The notes beneath the pieces were generated by a model. The model worked only from the letters and a program-made list of their open reading frames with translations. It did not search any database and was not told the DNA's origin. Both the position numbers and the translations under genes were made by a program. 64,000 nt of DNA, taken from Burkholderia sp. 4M9327F10. GTDB taxonomy: Bacteria; Pseudomonadota; Gammaproteobacteria; Burkholderiales; Burkholderiaceae. Positions 26,097 through 35,190 of the stretch are shown piece after piece. The DNA is taken from assembly GCF_005503145.1 (NCBI RefSeq), contig NZ_SCNV01000002.1, positions 310,001 to 374,000 of the forward strand, written 5' to 3'. Every line of letters starts with the position of its first letter. Within the stretch, counting starts at the first letter, position 1.

Positions 26097-28340
26097 TTAT
26101 ATCTTTTCGTTGCGTCCGAGCGGAATGTGAATGGAAACCGAGGTACCCATCCCGGGCGCGCTATCGATCAGCAGCGAACCGCCTATCATCCGCGCCCGCT
26201 CGCTCATTCCGAGCATTCCATATGAGTAGCGTTTGCGCACCGCCTCCTGGTCGAACCCGCGGCCATCGTCGCTGACATGCAGGTCCAACGCTGCCGCGGA
26301 GCTGGTCAGCGTCACATCGGCCCGCGTCGCACCCGCATGGCGGGCAACATTCGTCAGCGACGCCTGCACGATACGGAACACCGCCGTCGCGTGCGCATCC
26401 ATCAAAATGGGTTCAGGGCCATTGATTCGCAACTGACAGGGAATGTGGTTGCGCCGACCGAAGTCTTCGACAAGCCACTCGAGCGCCGACACGATCCCGA
26501 AGTTCAAGGCCGCAGGCCGCAAGTGATTCGCCACATTGCGCACCATCCAGATTGTCCTTTCAACGAGATCACGCATATCGTCGGCTTTTTTCACTACGTC
26601 GGAGTCGCCGGAAATCCGCATCTTGAGCAACGACACGTCCATCTTCAGAGCGGTAAGCAACTGGCCCAGCTCGTCATGAATTTCCATGGCAATGCGCTTT
26701 CTTTCCTGCTCCCGAATCTCCTCCAGATAGGCAGACACCCCGCGCAACTGTTCGCGCGATTCGAACAACTCCTGCTCGATGCGCTTACGCTCAGTGATAT
26801 CGTTCAAGCCGATATAGATTGCAGGTGCATCGTCATACGAAGCGACGCGCGCAGTCGCCATTGCCCAGAACGTGGTGGCATCCGGCCGGCGGAAATGAAC
26901 CTCCGTATTGAGAAATCGTCCCTCCTGCCGAACGTGCTCCACCAGCCTGTCGCACTCAGCGGCATCCACATAGAGGTCACCCACGTTGCTGATCTGGTTG
27001 TTGAGCGGGTCGAGCCCGAACAGCGTACGCAATGGCTCATTCGTGTAGAAAATCTCGCCATGGGGCATCGAGACAATACACAGCGGCACCGGACTCGTCT
27101 CGACAATGGCGCGAAAGCGCGCCTCGCTAACCTGCAGCTGCGCTTCGATCCCCCGGCGCCGCTCCACCTCCGAGCGTAGGCCGGCATTCGCTCGCGCGAG
27201 TTCCTGTTCCACCTTCTTGCGTTCGGTGATGTCGCGAGCGATGCCGACGGTTCCGGCCAGTTGTCCGTCTCCGTCGGCGAAAGGCGTCTTGATCGTGTCC
27301 ACCCACCTCGAGCGGCCGTCCGCCTCGAGATGGGTTTCTTCGAAGCGTTTGCGGCATCCCGAGGCCATCACTTCGACATCGTCGGTGCGGTAGGCCTGCG
27401 CGTATTCAAGCGGATGCAAGTCGAAATCAGTCTTGTCCATCACGTCAGCCGGTTCAGCGTAGCCTAAGGAGCACGCCAAAGCCCGATTGGCCGCCACATA
27501 TCGACCGCGAGTGTCCTTGACCCAGGCGAGGTCCGGAATGTTGTCGAGGATCGCAGCCATCTGCGCGTTGGCGCTGCGAAGTTGCGCAGCATGCTGGTCA
27601 AGCCCCTCGAACATGACGTTAAGCGCACCGACCAGTTGATCCAGCTCGTCGGGTTTGCGCCGGGTCCGACGTAATCGCAATGGTGCGATGGTGATGCCCG
27701 GCGTGCGTCCTTGCAGCGTCGCAGCAATATCGATGAGATGGCGCGTGACAAGCCGGTGAACCATAAACAGGATAAACAGTGCGACCAGAAATGTTTTTGC
27801 CGCGTTGCTCACGAGAATCACCAACGCCTGGCGCAACAGATCGCGGTAGATGTCGGTCAAGCTGGCCTCGAGATGCAGGACCCCAATCTGGTGACGGCCT
27901 TTGTCACAGCAATAAATGGGAAACTCCCTGACGACCGCGTTCTTGACCTGTACGGAACCTCTGGAAACCGTTAGCGGGTGCTGGACCTGCGTTTCGCGGA
28001 CTTCGGCATAACGGATCAGGGGCAGACGCAGCATTCCGTCGAGCTGCCCCTCCAGCTGTTTGCTGTCCAGCGCCCACAACGCGTTGCCCAGCCCAGACGC
28101 ATAGCCCTCCTCAATTTCGTTGAAGTGGTTCTGCAATCCCGAAACCTCGGCCTGGTAACTGAGCAGAAGTTGAACGACCGTCACCGCCAGCGTAACCATC
28201 GTGCTGAATAGCAGCACACGAGTCAGCAGGGCGACAGCAATTCCGCCTCGTGGCGTACTGAAGGTTTTAGGCAGCAAGCCATTATGCAAAGCCAACAAGA
28301 TCCGCTCCATGCAAGAGGCCATCGCGACATTGACTTCCAT
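26097..28340 (-). CDS. PAS-containing NarX-type sensor histidine kinase without a regulator
   Basis: About 747 residues. Two membrane segments enclose a periplasmic region of about 130 residues; then a HAMP-like stretch and two PAS domains follow (NIPDLAWVKDTRGRYVAAN..., and VETSPVPLCIVSMPHGEIFYTNE...), each ending in DITERK. The dimerisation/phosphotransfer helix is HisKA_3 type (EQERKRIAMEIHDELGQ), and the HATPase has VSDDGRGFD and GMLGMSERA. It is cotranscribed with a periplasmic binding protein 56 bp upstream, which probably senses the ligand. No response regulator is adjacent. The start is uncertain: ATG 28340 is used, and a TTG at 28358 is also possible. Confidence 0.88.
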   Translation of the reverse strand: MEVNVAMASCMERILLALHNGLLPKTFSTPRGGIAVALLTRVLLFSTMVTLAVTVVQLLLSYQAEVSGLQNHFNEIEEGYASGLGNALWALDSKQLEGQLDGMLRLPLIRYAEVRETQVQHPLTVSRGSVQVKNAVVREFPIYCCDKGRHQIGVLHLEASLTDIYRDLLRQALVILVSNAAKTFLVALFILFMVHRLVTRHLIDIAATLQGRTPGITIAPLRLRRTRRKPDELDQLVGALNVMFEGLDQHAAQLRSANAQMAAILDNIPDLAWVKDTRGRYVAANRALACSLGYAEPADVMDKTDFDLHPLEYAQAYRTDDVEVMASGCRKRFEETHLEADGRSRWVDTIKTPFADGDGQLAGTVGIARDITERKKVEQELARANAGLRSEVERRRGIEAQLQVSEARFRAIVETSPVPLCIVSMPHGEIFYTNEPLRTLFGLDPLNNQISNVGDLYVDAAECDRLVEHVRQEGRFLNTEVHFRRPDATTFWAMATARVASYDDAPAIYIGLNDITERKRIEQELFESREQLRGVSAYLEEIREQERKRIAMEIHDELGQLLTALKMDVSLLKMRISGDSDVVKKADDMRDLVERTIWMVRNVANHLRPAALNFGIVSALEWLVEDFGRRNHIPCQLRINGPEPILMDAHATAVFRIVQASLTNVARHAGATRADVTLTSSAAALDLHVSDDGRGFDQEAVRKRYSYGMLGMSERARMIGGSLLIDSAPGMGTSVSIHIPLGRNEKI

Positions 28341-28396
28341 GCCGCCGATACGGGTCAACGGCCGCAGCCGCAGTGCGAAAAGGTACGCTGGAGCGC

Positions 28397-29332
28397 TTAC
28401 TGGGTGTAGTTTGCCAACACTTCGCGGATCGCCGGATCATTCATGTTGTGCGGCGTCACTGTCACTACGTCGACGAATACTTTGGAGCGGGGCGGGTGGC
28501 CCTGCAAGGCCCCAACCAATGCCTCCACCGCAAGATAACCCATGCGGTAAGGGTCCTGCAACACATCGGCATACACGATGCCGTGCTTGAGTCCATCCGC
28601 GAATTCCGGGCGCCAGTCGAATACGACCAGGCGCGGGCGATTGCCGGCCGCTCTGGTTTCAATGATCCGCAAGGCGCCATAAGCGATCGGTTCAGCCGGC
28701 GCAAAAACAGCATCAAGGTGACCGGAGTAGCCGTTCAGAGCTTTGGCGATCAATTCCTCCGCATCATGGGGCCGGTACCCAACGTAGGTATCGATAACCA
28801 CATTCCATCCCTCCTCCCGCGCAACGCTCAGAAACCCGTTTTCGCGATCGGTCGTGGAACTGATGTTCGGCGCAAGCCGCAGCAGGGCCACCGTGGCGCC
28901 CTTTTGCAGCTCGGGCACCAGGCTGAGCGCAGCCTTTTTGCCCGCACCGAAATTGTCGGTATAAACGGTCGAGATGCCCTTGTAATCGGCGCTGTCCCGG
29001 TCGACCAGGACCACGGGAACCGAGATCGAAACCTGGGTTTTCTTCTGCAGAGGTTCGGGTACGAGGACGATGCCGGCCACGCCTTGCTGCACCAAGTAGT
29101 CAATGATGTGCAGCTGGAGATTGGACGTATCGAGCGACGCCCCGTCTGAGGGGTTGCGCATCAGGAGCTGCACATGCTGGTCGTCCGCTGCCCGTTCGAT
29201 TCCCCTGATCATTGCCTGGTAGAAGACCAACGAGGACCCAGCGAGAACAACGCCTATTGTGGTGGCTTTGGCCGCCGGCACCGCCGCGGCCAGAGCAGAG
29301 ACAAGAAATGAAAATGAAAGAAAATTGCGCAT
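28397..29332 (-). CDS. Periplasmic sugar-type binding protein, probable sensor of the adjacent kinase
   Basis: 311 residues with a Sec signal peptide (cleavage near AAKA-24 before TTIGVVLAG). The mature part is a type I periplasmic binding fold like ribose-binding protein and LacI effector domains (GVAGIVLVPEPL, DNFGAGKKAALSLV, ENGFLSVAREEGW, DAVFAPAEPIAYGALRII). There is no ABC permease or ATPase nearby; instead a sensor kinase follows on the same strand, so it probably presents a small ligand to the kinase, as TorT does for TorS. The ligand is not predictable from sequence. Confidence 0.85.
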   Translation of the reverse strand: MRNFLSFSFLVSALAAAVPAAKATTIGVVLAGSSLVFYQAMIRGIERAADDQHVQLLMRNPSDGASLDTSNLQLHIIDYLVQQGVAGIVLVPEPLQKKTQVSISVPVVLVDRDSADYKGISTVYTDNFGAGKKAALSLVPELQKGATVALLRLAPNISSTTDRENGFLSVAREEGWNVVIDTYVGYRPHDAEELIAKALNGYSGHLDAVFAPAEPIAYGALRIIETRAAGNRPRLVVFDWRPEFADGLKHGIVYADVLQDPYRMGYLAVEALVGALQGHPPRSKVFVDVVTVTPHNMNDPAIREVLANYTQ

Positions 29333-29470
29333 CGTAACGGGTCATCGCTATGAGAACCGACCCAATACCGTTCCGCGTGCGGAGGTGGGTCGTTCCAGAA
29401 CGATACCCCGTTGAGGGCGCGTTTCCCTTTTTTTAGGTGTTATCACCCACCTGGCGGACCGGCCTCGCCA

Positions 29471-30406
29471 TTACGAAGCCAGAAAATCCAGCACTTGCCG
29501 GGCAACTGCGCGCGGTGCTTCTTCCGGCATATAGTGGCCGCATCCGGTAACTACGCCGCCCCGCACATCCTCGGCCACGAGCTGCATGGTGTCGAACAGC
29601 ATTGACCCGACACCCGACTCCGCTCCGAAGGCCAGCACTGGGATGTCGAGCTTGCGCTCGCCGCGCTGCCGGCTTTCCTCCATGCCCTGCTGGCTGAACT
29701 GGTGGCGGTAGTACGCCATCGCTGTGCGTATCGCTCCCGGCGCGGAATTGACGCGCACATACTCGTCGAGATCCGCGGCACCAATAGCCCAGGGATGAAC
29801 GGACTTGACCCGGAACAGCCAGCTCAGGAATTCCCGCTCCCGGCCCTGGAGCAGTATCTCCGGTAAATCAGGCAGACGATTGAACGCGAATTGCCAGGTT
29901 TTCAGGTTCGCCTCTTCCGAAGGAATGCCTGCGGTCAGCTGCGAAATCCCGGGCAGCGCGGAATCGAATACCGCGAGCCGCTTCACGTCTGCCCGCCAGT
30001 CGGCGGCATAGGTGTAACCGATCCACGTGCCGACGTCGTGACCCACGACGTCGATGGGACCGTCGGCCGTTAGACCCAGCGCCTCGGCAACTCCATGGAC
30101 GTCCGCTGCCGCCGTTCGCATGTCATATCCCGAGGTGGGGTGGTCCGAGTCGCCCATCCCCCTTGGATCAAGCGCAATCACGCGCCGCCCGGCCTCAACG
30201 AGCAGCGGCATCACATATCGCCATGCATACCAGCTTTGCGGCCAGCCAGGTATCAGCAGAACCGGGGCTCCCTGGCCGCCTTCGACATAGTGCAGACGAA
30301 CGCCCTTCACTGAAGCCGTACCGTGGCGAAACGTTTTCCAGAATTCCTGTGGCTCAAAAGGCGCCACTGTCTCGTCCGCCTGCACCTGTATTGCATCGCG
30401 TTTCAT
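29471..30406 (-). CDS. Alpha/beta hydrolase, epoxide hydrolase/dehalogenase type
   Basis: 311-residue cytoplasmic hydrolase. The oxyanion-hole region is IPGWPQ (52-57), the nucleophile is D124 in GHDVGTW (an aspartate, which separates it from serine esterases), and the catalytic histidine is H291 in CGHYMPEE. Asp-nucleophile members hydrolyse epoxides or carbon-halogen bonds; the substrate cannot be chosen from sequence. ATG 30406 has AGGAG upstream; an earlier ATG at 30439 is less likely. A TetR gene precedes it, and both carry a related operator-like site, so it is probably induced through that regulator. Confidence 0.87.
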   Translation of the reverse strand: MKRDAIQVQADETVAPFEPQEFWKTFRHGTASVKGVRLHYVEGGQGAPVLLIPGWPQSWYAWRYVMPLLVEAGRRVIALDPRGMGDSDHPTSGYDMRTAAADVHGVAEALGLTADGPIDVVGHDVGTWIGYTYAADWRADVKRLAVFDSALPGISQLTAGIPSEEANLKTWQFAFNRLPDLPEILLQGREREFLSWLFRVKSVHPWAIGAADLDEYVRVNSAPGAIRTAMAYYRHQFSQQGMEESRQRGERKLDIPVLAFGAESGVGSMLFDTMQLVAEDVRGGVVTGCGHYMPEEAPRAVARQVLDFLAS

Positions 30407-30442
30407 AAAAAGCTCCTTGCTTCCAGAGTTAGCCATCAATTA

Positions 30443-30458
30443 GAAAGTATTCACTTCC
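30443..30458. promoter_or_regulatory. Candidate TetR operator before the hydrolase
   Basis: GAAAGTATTCACTTCC, arms GAAAGT/ACTTCC with a four-base centre, flanked by TTA and AAAT. The same pattern is found at 31110-31125 before the tetR gene. Confidence 0.55.
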
Positions 30459-30476
30459 AAATTATCCAAAAAAATA

Positions 30477-31097
30477 TCAGTCAAGCAGCTTCAAGGCGCG
30501 CTCGGCAATGATCATCATCTCGTCGTGCGACCGGCCCGTCTTGCCCAGCAAGCGCATGCCCTGGAGCACGCACAGCAGCAGGCGCCCCGTGGACTCCGCA
30601 TCCACGCCACTCGCTATGGAGCCGTCCTGCTGACCCTGCAGGATGCAGTCAATGAGGCGCTTCTCATGTGTCTTGAGAACGTCTGTCACGCGCCTTGCCA
30701 CCTCCTTGTCGGAACTGGCCAAACCCACCGCACTCCCCACCACCATGCAGCCACGCCTGCCCTGGTTGCCGTGACTGTATTCCGCGTAGAGTGCGAGAAT
30801 GGCCCGTACGCGCTCCCGCCCTGTCTGCGCATGCGCCAACTCCTTACGCAGGCGTTCGTTGCGCAATTCGACATAACGTTCAAATGCTGCAAGAAAAATG
30901 GCGCGTTTATCCCGGAACGCCTTGTAGAGGCTGCCCTCCGTGATTCCAATCGCCGCGGTGAGCTTGCCCAGCGAGGTTGCATGAAACCCGGATTCGCTGA
31001 AGACGGCAATCGCCTTGTCCAGCACGTCCTCCAGCACGAACTCCCGAGGCCGTCCAGGTCCGCGGCTTTCGGCTTCATGAGAAATTAACTTGTCCAT
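30477..31097 (-). CDS. TetR-family repressor of the hydrolase (inferred)
   Basis: 206 residues. The N-terminal helix-turn-helix includes VLDKAIAVFSESGFHATSLGKLTAAIGITEGSLYKAFRDKRAIF (within about 25-70), and the C-terminal domain contains GRRGCMVVGSAVGLASSD, as in the TetR_C groups that sense small organic compounds. It lies directly upstream of the hydrolase on the same strand (70 bp apart). Similar 16-bp sites occur before both genes, which suggests that it represses itself and the hydrolase. Confidence 0.87.
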   Translation of the reverse strand: MDKLISHEAESRGPGRPREFVLEDVLDKAIAVFSESGFHATSLGKLTAAIGITEGSLYKAFRDKRAIFLAAFERYVELRNERLRKELAHAQTGRERVRAILALYAEYSHGNQGRRGCMVVGSAVGLASSDKEVARRVTDVLKTHEKRLIDCILQGQQDGSIASGVDAESTGRLLLCVLQGMRLLGKTGRSHDEMMIIAERALKLLD

Positions 31098-31109
31098 GGC
31101 GCAATATTA

Positions 31110-31125
31110 GGAAGTGTTTGCTCCC
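31110..31125. promoter_or_regulatory. Candidate TetR operator before its own gene
   Basis: GGAAGTGTTTGCTCCC, preceded by ATTA and followed by AAATC, 13 bp before the tetR ATG. It matches the site at 30443-30458 at most positions, including the flanks. Confidence 0.55.
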
Positions 31126-31234
31126 AAATCAAGTTTTTTCTGCAATGGCATCGAGCCGCCGACCAGGCGCGTGTGTCTACCGGGTCAGCGCACGGCATAT
31201 CGCGCTCCCCGGCGATGGCCTCCACCCCTATGCC

Positions 31235-32296
31235 TTAACTACGCTCAGTGACGGGAGACTGGGCGTCCACTGCGTCGGGCACCCCATCATGCGACATCAG
31301 GATCGCCAGCCAGCGGGTACTCTGAAACTGGGCCGCTATCACCATCATCAGCACGGTCAAGGGTGTCGCGAGAATGGCGCCCGGTACGCCCCAGAGAATC
31401 GTCCAGATTCCCAAAGCGAGCATTCCAATGAGTGGGTCCGTATTGGTGCTTTTGGCCTGGACCTTCGGCATGATGAGATTGTGTGCGATCTGGAAAACCG
31501 CCAGGACAATCACGAACACCCCCAGAGGCAAGGCGACCGATCCGCTATGAACAGCAGCAAACAATGCGGGCACCACACTCGCAACGAAAGGTCCGACGAC
31601 GGGCATGAATGCCAGAAGAAATACCGTCACTGACCAGAATGCCGTGTCGGGTAATTGAGCAAAGCGAAAGACAGCGGCGGAAATCGCGGCAATCGCCAGG
31701 TTGATTGCGGTTTGCGAGATCAGGTAGGCCTGGACCCTGCGCGTGATTTTAGAAAGCACAGCGCGCTGGGAGTTTGCTCTCGCCTCGTTAGTCGTGGCTT
31801 TGAGTATTTTTGGATCGGCGTCTGCCGCCCGTCCCAGAAGCATGAACACGAAGAAAAATAACGTAAGGAATGCTTTCGATACGGCATCGCCCACCCCGGA
31901 CGCCAGGTTGTGCTCCAACGACGGGAAATCGATCAAGCCAAGCACGGTTGCCAGATCAAACCTTCGTCCAAAACCCACGCTGACTGATCGAATCAGGTTG
32001 TCGAGTTGGGCCGGGAGCGCGGGAGCCTGTTTGACGAGGTCGCTCATGCCCTGAAGGATAACGATGAAAATGCTATACGCGCTAAAGCCGACAATCCCCA
32101 CAGTCGCGACAAGTATCAGCCACCTGGGCGCACGCGGAAGCACCCGGACTACCAGCGAGACGATGCCCGCAATCAGGATCCGGAGCAGCACCGCCAGAAA
32201 GAAAGGAACCAGGATTGGACGCAAAAAATACAGGATTGCCAGACCCGCCGCCACGCCGGTAGTGGTCTGAGCGACAGAACTCGGTGTTGTCGTCAT
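31235..32296 (-). CDS. AI-2E family transporter (PerM/TqsA type)
   Basis: 353-residue inner-membrane protein with about eight hydrophobic segments: an N-terminal pair, a periplasmic amphipathic stretch (about 85-140), then the family core (FMPVVGPFVASVVPALFAAV, and NLIMPKVQAKSTNTDPLIGMLALGIW in part). The family contains exporters of the AI-2 signal and Na+/H+ antiporters; the substrate is open. It stands alone between a TetR gene and a divergent SDR gene. Confidence 0.85.
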   Translation of the reverse strand: MTTTPSSVAQTTTGVAAGLAILYFLRPILVPFFLAVLLRILIAGIVSLVVRVLPRAPRWLILVATVGIVGFSAYSIFIVILQGMSDLVKQAPALPAQLDNLIRSVSVGFGRRFDLATVLGLIDFPSLEHNLASGVGDAVSKAFLTLFFFVFMLLGRAADADPKILKATTNEARANSQRAVLSKITRRVQAYLISQTAINLAIAAISAAVFRFAQLPDTAFWSVTVFLLAFMPVVGPFVASVVPALFAAVHSGSVALPLGVFVIVLAVFQIAHNLIMPKVQAKSTNTDPLIGMLALGIWTILWGVPGAILATPLTVLMMVIAAQFQSTRWLAILMSHDGVPDAVDAQSPVTERS

Positions 32297-32612
32297 GATT
32301 AATTTTCTAAAAGGTTCGAGCCAGCCAGCACGCTATTGGATCGTGCGATCGTGCGCTCTTTTTCGCCGACGAGGATATCAGGAACGGATCAATCCTGTGA
32401 GGTCGTCTGCCTTACAGCCGAAACGCCAGGAAGCGCCTGGAAACGCGTGGAAGCGGCGAACTGGCGGCGCCCGATTTGTTCCTTCGAATCACAAGTGTTT
32501 GTCCGCACCGGGTGTTTGAACGCGACGCCAACACGCCTACATTACGGACCTATCGGAGCCACTCGCCCGATCGGCAACAGAGCCCACCTCTTAATTGATT
32601 CGGAGTTTATCC
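32297..32612. other. Divergent intergenic region, no gene seen
   Basis: 316 bp between the AI-2E transporter and the SDR gene. No convincing reading frame or palindrome; it should contain both promoters. Confidence 0.45.
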
Positions 32613-33323
32613 ATGAGCACCTCACAAAAAGTCATCGTTGTAACCGGCGCGTCGCAAGGCATCGGCGCAGAAATCGTCAAGGCCTTCCGCAAGCTGGACT
32701 ATCGCGTGGTCGCCACCGCACGCAGCATCAAACCGTCTGAGGATCCCAACGTCCGCACCGTGGCCGGCGACATTTCCGACCCTGAAACCGCCCGCCGCGT
32801 AATCGAGGAAGCCGTGACGCACTTCGGCCGCGTGGACACGCTGGTCAACAATGCCGGTGTCTTCATCGCCAAACCTTTCACCTCGTACACCGCTGAAGAC
32901 TACGCTTCGATCATCGCGGTCAATCTGAATGGTTTCTTCCACATCACCCAGCTTGCCGTCGCTGAGATGGAAAAGCATTCCAGCGGCCACGTCGTCAGCA
33001 TCAGCACCACGCTGGTCGACCACGCCATTGACGGCGTGCCTTCAGTACTCGCTTCACTGACCAAAGGCGGCCTGAACGCAGCAACCCGCTCCCTCGCGAT
33101 CGAGTACGCAAAACGCGGCATTCGGGCCAACGCCGTGTCGCCCGGCATCATCAAGTCGCCGATGCACGCGGTCGAAACGCATGCGGCACTCGGCGCACTC
33201 CACCCGATGGGCCACATGGGAGAGATGAGCGACATCGTCAACGCGATTCTGTATCTGGACTCCGCCCCGTTCGTCACCGGCGAGATCCTGCATGTCGACG
33301 GTGGCCAGAGCGCCGGACACTAA
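32613..33323 (+). CDS. Short-chain dehydrogenase/reductase family protein lacking the catalytic tyrosine
   Basis: 236 residues, Rossmann fold with the cofactor motif TGASQGIG (11-18), VNNAG (78-82), serine S131 in SIST, and the C-terminal MGHMGEMSDIVNAILYLDSAPFVTGEILHVDGG region. The active-site lysine is K151, but the residue four positions before it, tyrosine in classical SDRs, is A147 (VPSVLASLTK). I recall the same ALASLTKGGL pattern in related proteobacterial proteins, so this is a subfamily feature rather than a mutation. ATG 32613 is preferred over 32595. Tautomerase and VOC genes follow on the same strand. Confidence 0.85.
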   Translation: MSTSQKVIVVTGASQGIGAEIVKAFRKLDYRVVATARSIKPSEDPNVRTVAGDISDPETARRVIEEAVTHFGRVDTLVNNAGVFIAKPFTSYTAEDYASIIAVNLNGFFHITQLAVAEMEKHSSGHVVSISTTLVDHAIDGVPSVLASLTKGGLNAATRSLAIEYAKRGIRANAVSPGIIKSPMHAVETHAALGALHPMGHMGEMSDIVNAILYLDSAPFVTGEILHVDGGQSAGH

Positions 33324-33416
33324 GCGGGCCGGATCAGTAGCGCACACCCACTTACCGGACCGGATGCCTGCGTTAGCACGGGCTCCGGTTCTTGAACTGC
33401 GATCAAGGAAAACGTC

Positions 33417-33647
33417 ATGCCTATCGTCACAATCCAGGTCACCCGCGAAGGGACCAAGCCCGGAGTAAACTCGGTTACTGCGGAAGAAAAAGCTGAACTC
33501 ATCAAGGGCGTCAGCCACGTGTTGCTCGACGTGCTGAACAAGCCGCTGGAAGCCACCTTTGTCGTCATCGAGGAGGTGGAAATGGAGAACTGGGGGTGGG
33601 GTGGCTTGCCCGTTGGCGAATATCGCAAGCAGCTTCGAGCGAAATAG
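33417..33647 (+). CDS. 4-oxalocrotonate tautomerase family protein
   Basis: 76-residue tautomerase with the catalytic N-terminal proline exposed after removal of Met (MPIVTIQVTREG). The rest fits the family (KAELIKGVSHVLLDVLNKPLEATFVVIEEVEMENWGWGG in part). Such proteins interconvert keto and enol forms of aromatic-ring cleavage products, though many have unknown substrates. It lies in a same-strand trio with the SDR and VOC genes, so a shared small-molecule pathway is likely. Confidence 0.88.
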   Translation: MPIVTIQVTREGTKPGVNSVTAEEKAELIKGVSHVLLDVLNKPLEATFVVIEEVEMENWGWGGLPVGEYRKQLRAK

Positions 33648-33716
33648 CGATTAGCGATGTTCCGCGGGCGGTTGTGCCGCGACACGATCGTGTGGCTATA
33701 GATGGAGGCAATGACG

Positions 33717-34139
33717 ATGGACAGCAAATCTCTCACGCGCGGAATCGATCATATCGGGCTGACGGTCCGCGACCTGAACCTCACGCGCGACTTCTTTGTC
33801 GACTGTCTGGGCTGGAGCCTGGTTGGAGGCCGCCCGAGTTACCCCGCGGCTTTTGTCTCCGACGGCCACGTGACGCTGACGCTGTGGCAGGTGACGAATC
33901 AGGACAGGCGCGTCGAGTTCGATCGCAAGACCAACGTCGGTTTGCACCACCTTGCGTTCCGGCTAGACAGCGAAGCGGCGCTCAACGAGATGTTCGCGCG
34001 GGTATCGGCATGGCCGGGCGTGACGGTTGAGTTCGCACCGGAAAATCTGGGCGAAGGCCCCAAGCGGCATACGATGGTGTACGAACCCGGCGGCATCAGA
34101 CTTGAGTTCGATTTCGATCCGCGGGTTCAGGCGGGCTGA
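33717..34139 (+). CDS. VOC/glyoxalase family protein
   Basis: 140 residues, vicinal-oxygen-chelate fold with two beta-alpha-beta units: GIDHIGLTVRDLNLTRDFFVDCLGW at the start (H near 13 is a typical metal ligand) and GLHHLAFRLDSE in the middle; E in IRLEFDFD is the usual last ligand. ATG 33717 lies eight bases after GGAGG (33704-33708); the ATGs at 33702 and 33711 overlap or crowd that site. Substrate unknown. Confidence 0.85.
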   Translation: MDSKSLTRGIDHIGLTVRDLNLTRDFFVDCLGWSLVGGRPSYPAAFVSDGHVTLTLWQVTNQDRRVEFDRKTNVGLHHLAFRLDSEAALNEMFARVSAWPGVTVEFAPENLGEGPKRHTMVYEPGGIRLEFDFDPRVQAG

Positions 34140-34191
34140 TACCGTCAGGCACTTCCTGGCTTACCCTGTCGATGATCAGCAAGCAGACTGA

Positions 34192-35190
34192 TCAAGCGCG
34201 GGAAACGCGCTTCGCCGGCTCTGCCATAGCCGCCACAGGCGTCCCGTCTTGCTGTTGCTGCTCCCTCGCCAGGCAGGCAATGGTGGCTATCAGCTTCTGA
34301 CAAACCACCGACGGCGGGGTAAGGTTGGAATAGCTGGCCCAGATGCCAATGCTCAAATCTTGCGCGAGTGGCCGCACGACCACGCGCTCGCGAATTTCCG
34401 GCGGCAGGCTGGACAGGTTGACCAGTGTCGAGCCCAGACCGTTCTTCACATAGGACGCCGCGGCCACCGGCGAGTCGGCCTCGATCGCGTAACCAGCCTC
34501 GGACCGCGTGCCGAAAAAACGCCGCTGTACCCGGCCGAGCGGTGCGTGAGCGGGATAGCTGATCCATGGCTGCGCGAGAAGATCCTCTGCCTTGATCGCT
34601 GCCTTGCGCCTCAATGGCGAACTCCTCGGCATCACGCACACCACCCGGTCCTCGCCGATCTGCTGTGTGATCAGACGCGGATGGTCAATGGACGACAAGG
34701 AAATACCCAGGTCGACGTTGCCGCCGAGCAGCTGATTCGCGATCTCCGCAGCCTTGAACGTGCGGATCTGCACCTGTAGCTGCGATATCTGCGATTGCAA
34801 GCTGCTCAGGGCGCGGGGCAGCATGACCTGCTCGAAGCAGGAACTGGTGGCCACCTTCAGCGTGGCGACACCTCCGTGCGCCAGGTTCACAGCCAGACTG
34901 TTGATCTGACACATGCGGTTATAGACGTCCTCTATCTCCGCATAGAGGCGGCGTGCCTCGGGCGTGGGGACTAGCCGCTGCTTCGTACGCTCGAACAGCA
35001 GGTAGCCGAGGCGCGATTCGGCCAGCGCGAGCATGCGGCTGATCGCAGGTTGCGAGACGTGCAACATCCTGCCCGCGCTGCAGATCGAGCCCGACAACAT
35101 GATGGCGCGAAAAATCTCGATCTGACGAAGGTTCAGCGGACGCTGGTCGACCGCAGCGTCTGCCGCGCGCGACAAATGGACGTGTTCCAT
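34192..35190 (-). CDS. LysR-family regulator of the D-amino-acid operon (inferred)
   Basis: 332 residues. The winged helix is at about 20-80 (LNLRQIEIFRAIMLSGSICSAGRMLHVSQPAISRMLALAE in part) and the effector-binding domain follows. It is divergent from the transporter-hydrolase operon at 35411, with 220 bp between. ATG 35190 is used because GGGAG lies upstream; ATG 35214 is an alternative. The effector is likely one of the imported compounds. Confidence 0.87.
   Translation of the reverse strand: MEHVHLSRAADAAVDQRPLNLRQIEIFRAIMLSGSICSAGRMLHVSQPAISRMLALAESRLGYLLFERTKQRLVPTPEARRLYAEIEDVYNRMCQINSLAVNLAHGGVATLKVATSSCFEQVMLPRALSSLQSQISQLQVQIRTFKAAEIANQLLGGNVDLGISLSSIDHPRLITQQIGEDRVVCVMPRSSPLRRKAAIKAEDLLAQPWISYPAHAPLGRVQRRFFGTRSEAGYAIEADSPVAAASYVKNGLGSTLVNLSSLPPEIRERVVVRPLAQDLSIGIWASYSNLTPPSVVCQKLIATIACLAREQQQQDGTPVAAMAEPAKRVSRA

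Noticed and set aside
34173..34194. TGATCAG/CTGATCA stem-loop as a terminator between the VOC and LysR genes
   Set aside because: It overlaps the LysR stop codon and has no T tract; too weak to list.
34489..34516. GTAACC-N17-CGAA
   Set aside because: Wrong spacing and inside the LysR coding sequence on the other strand.
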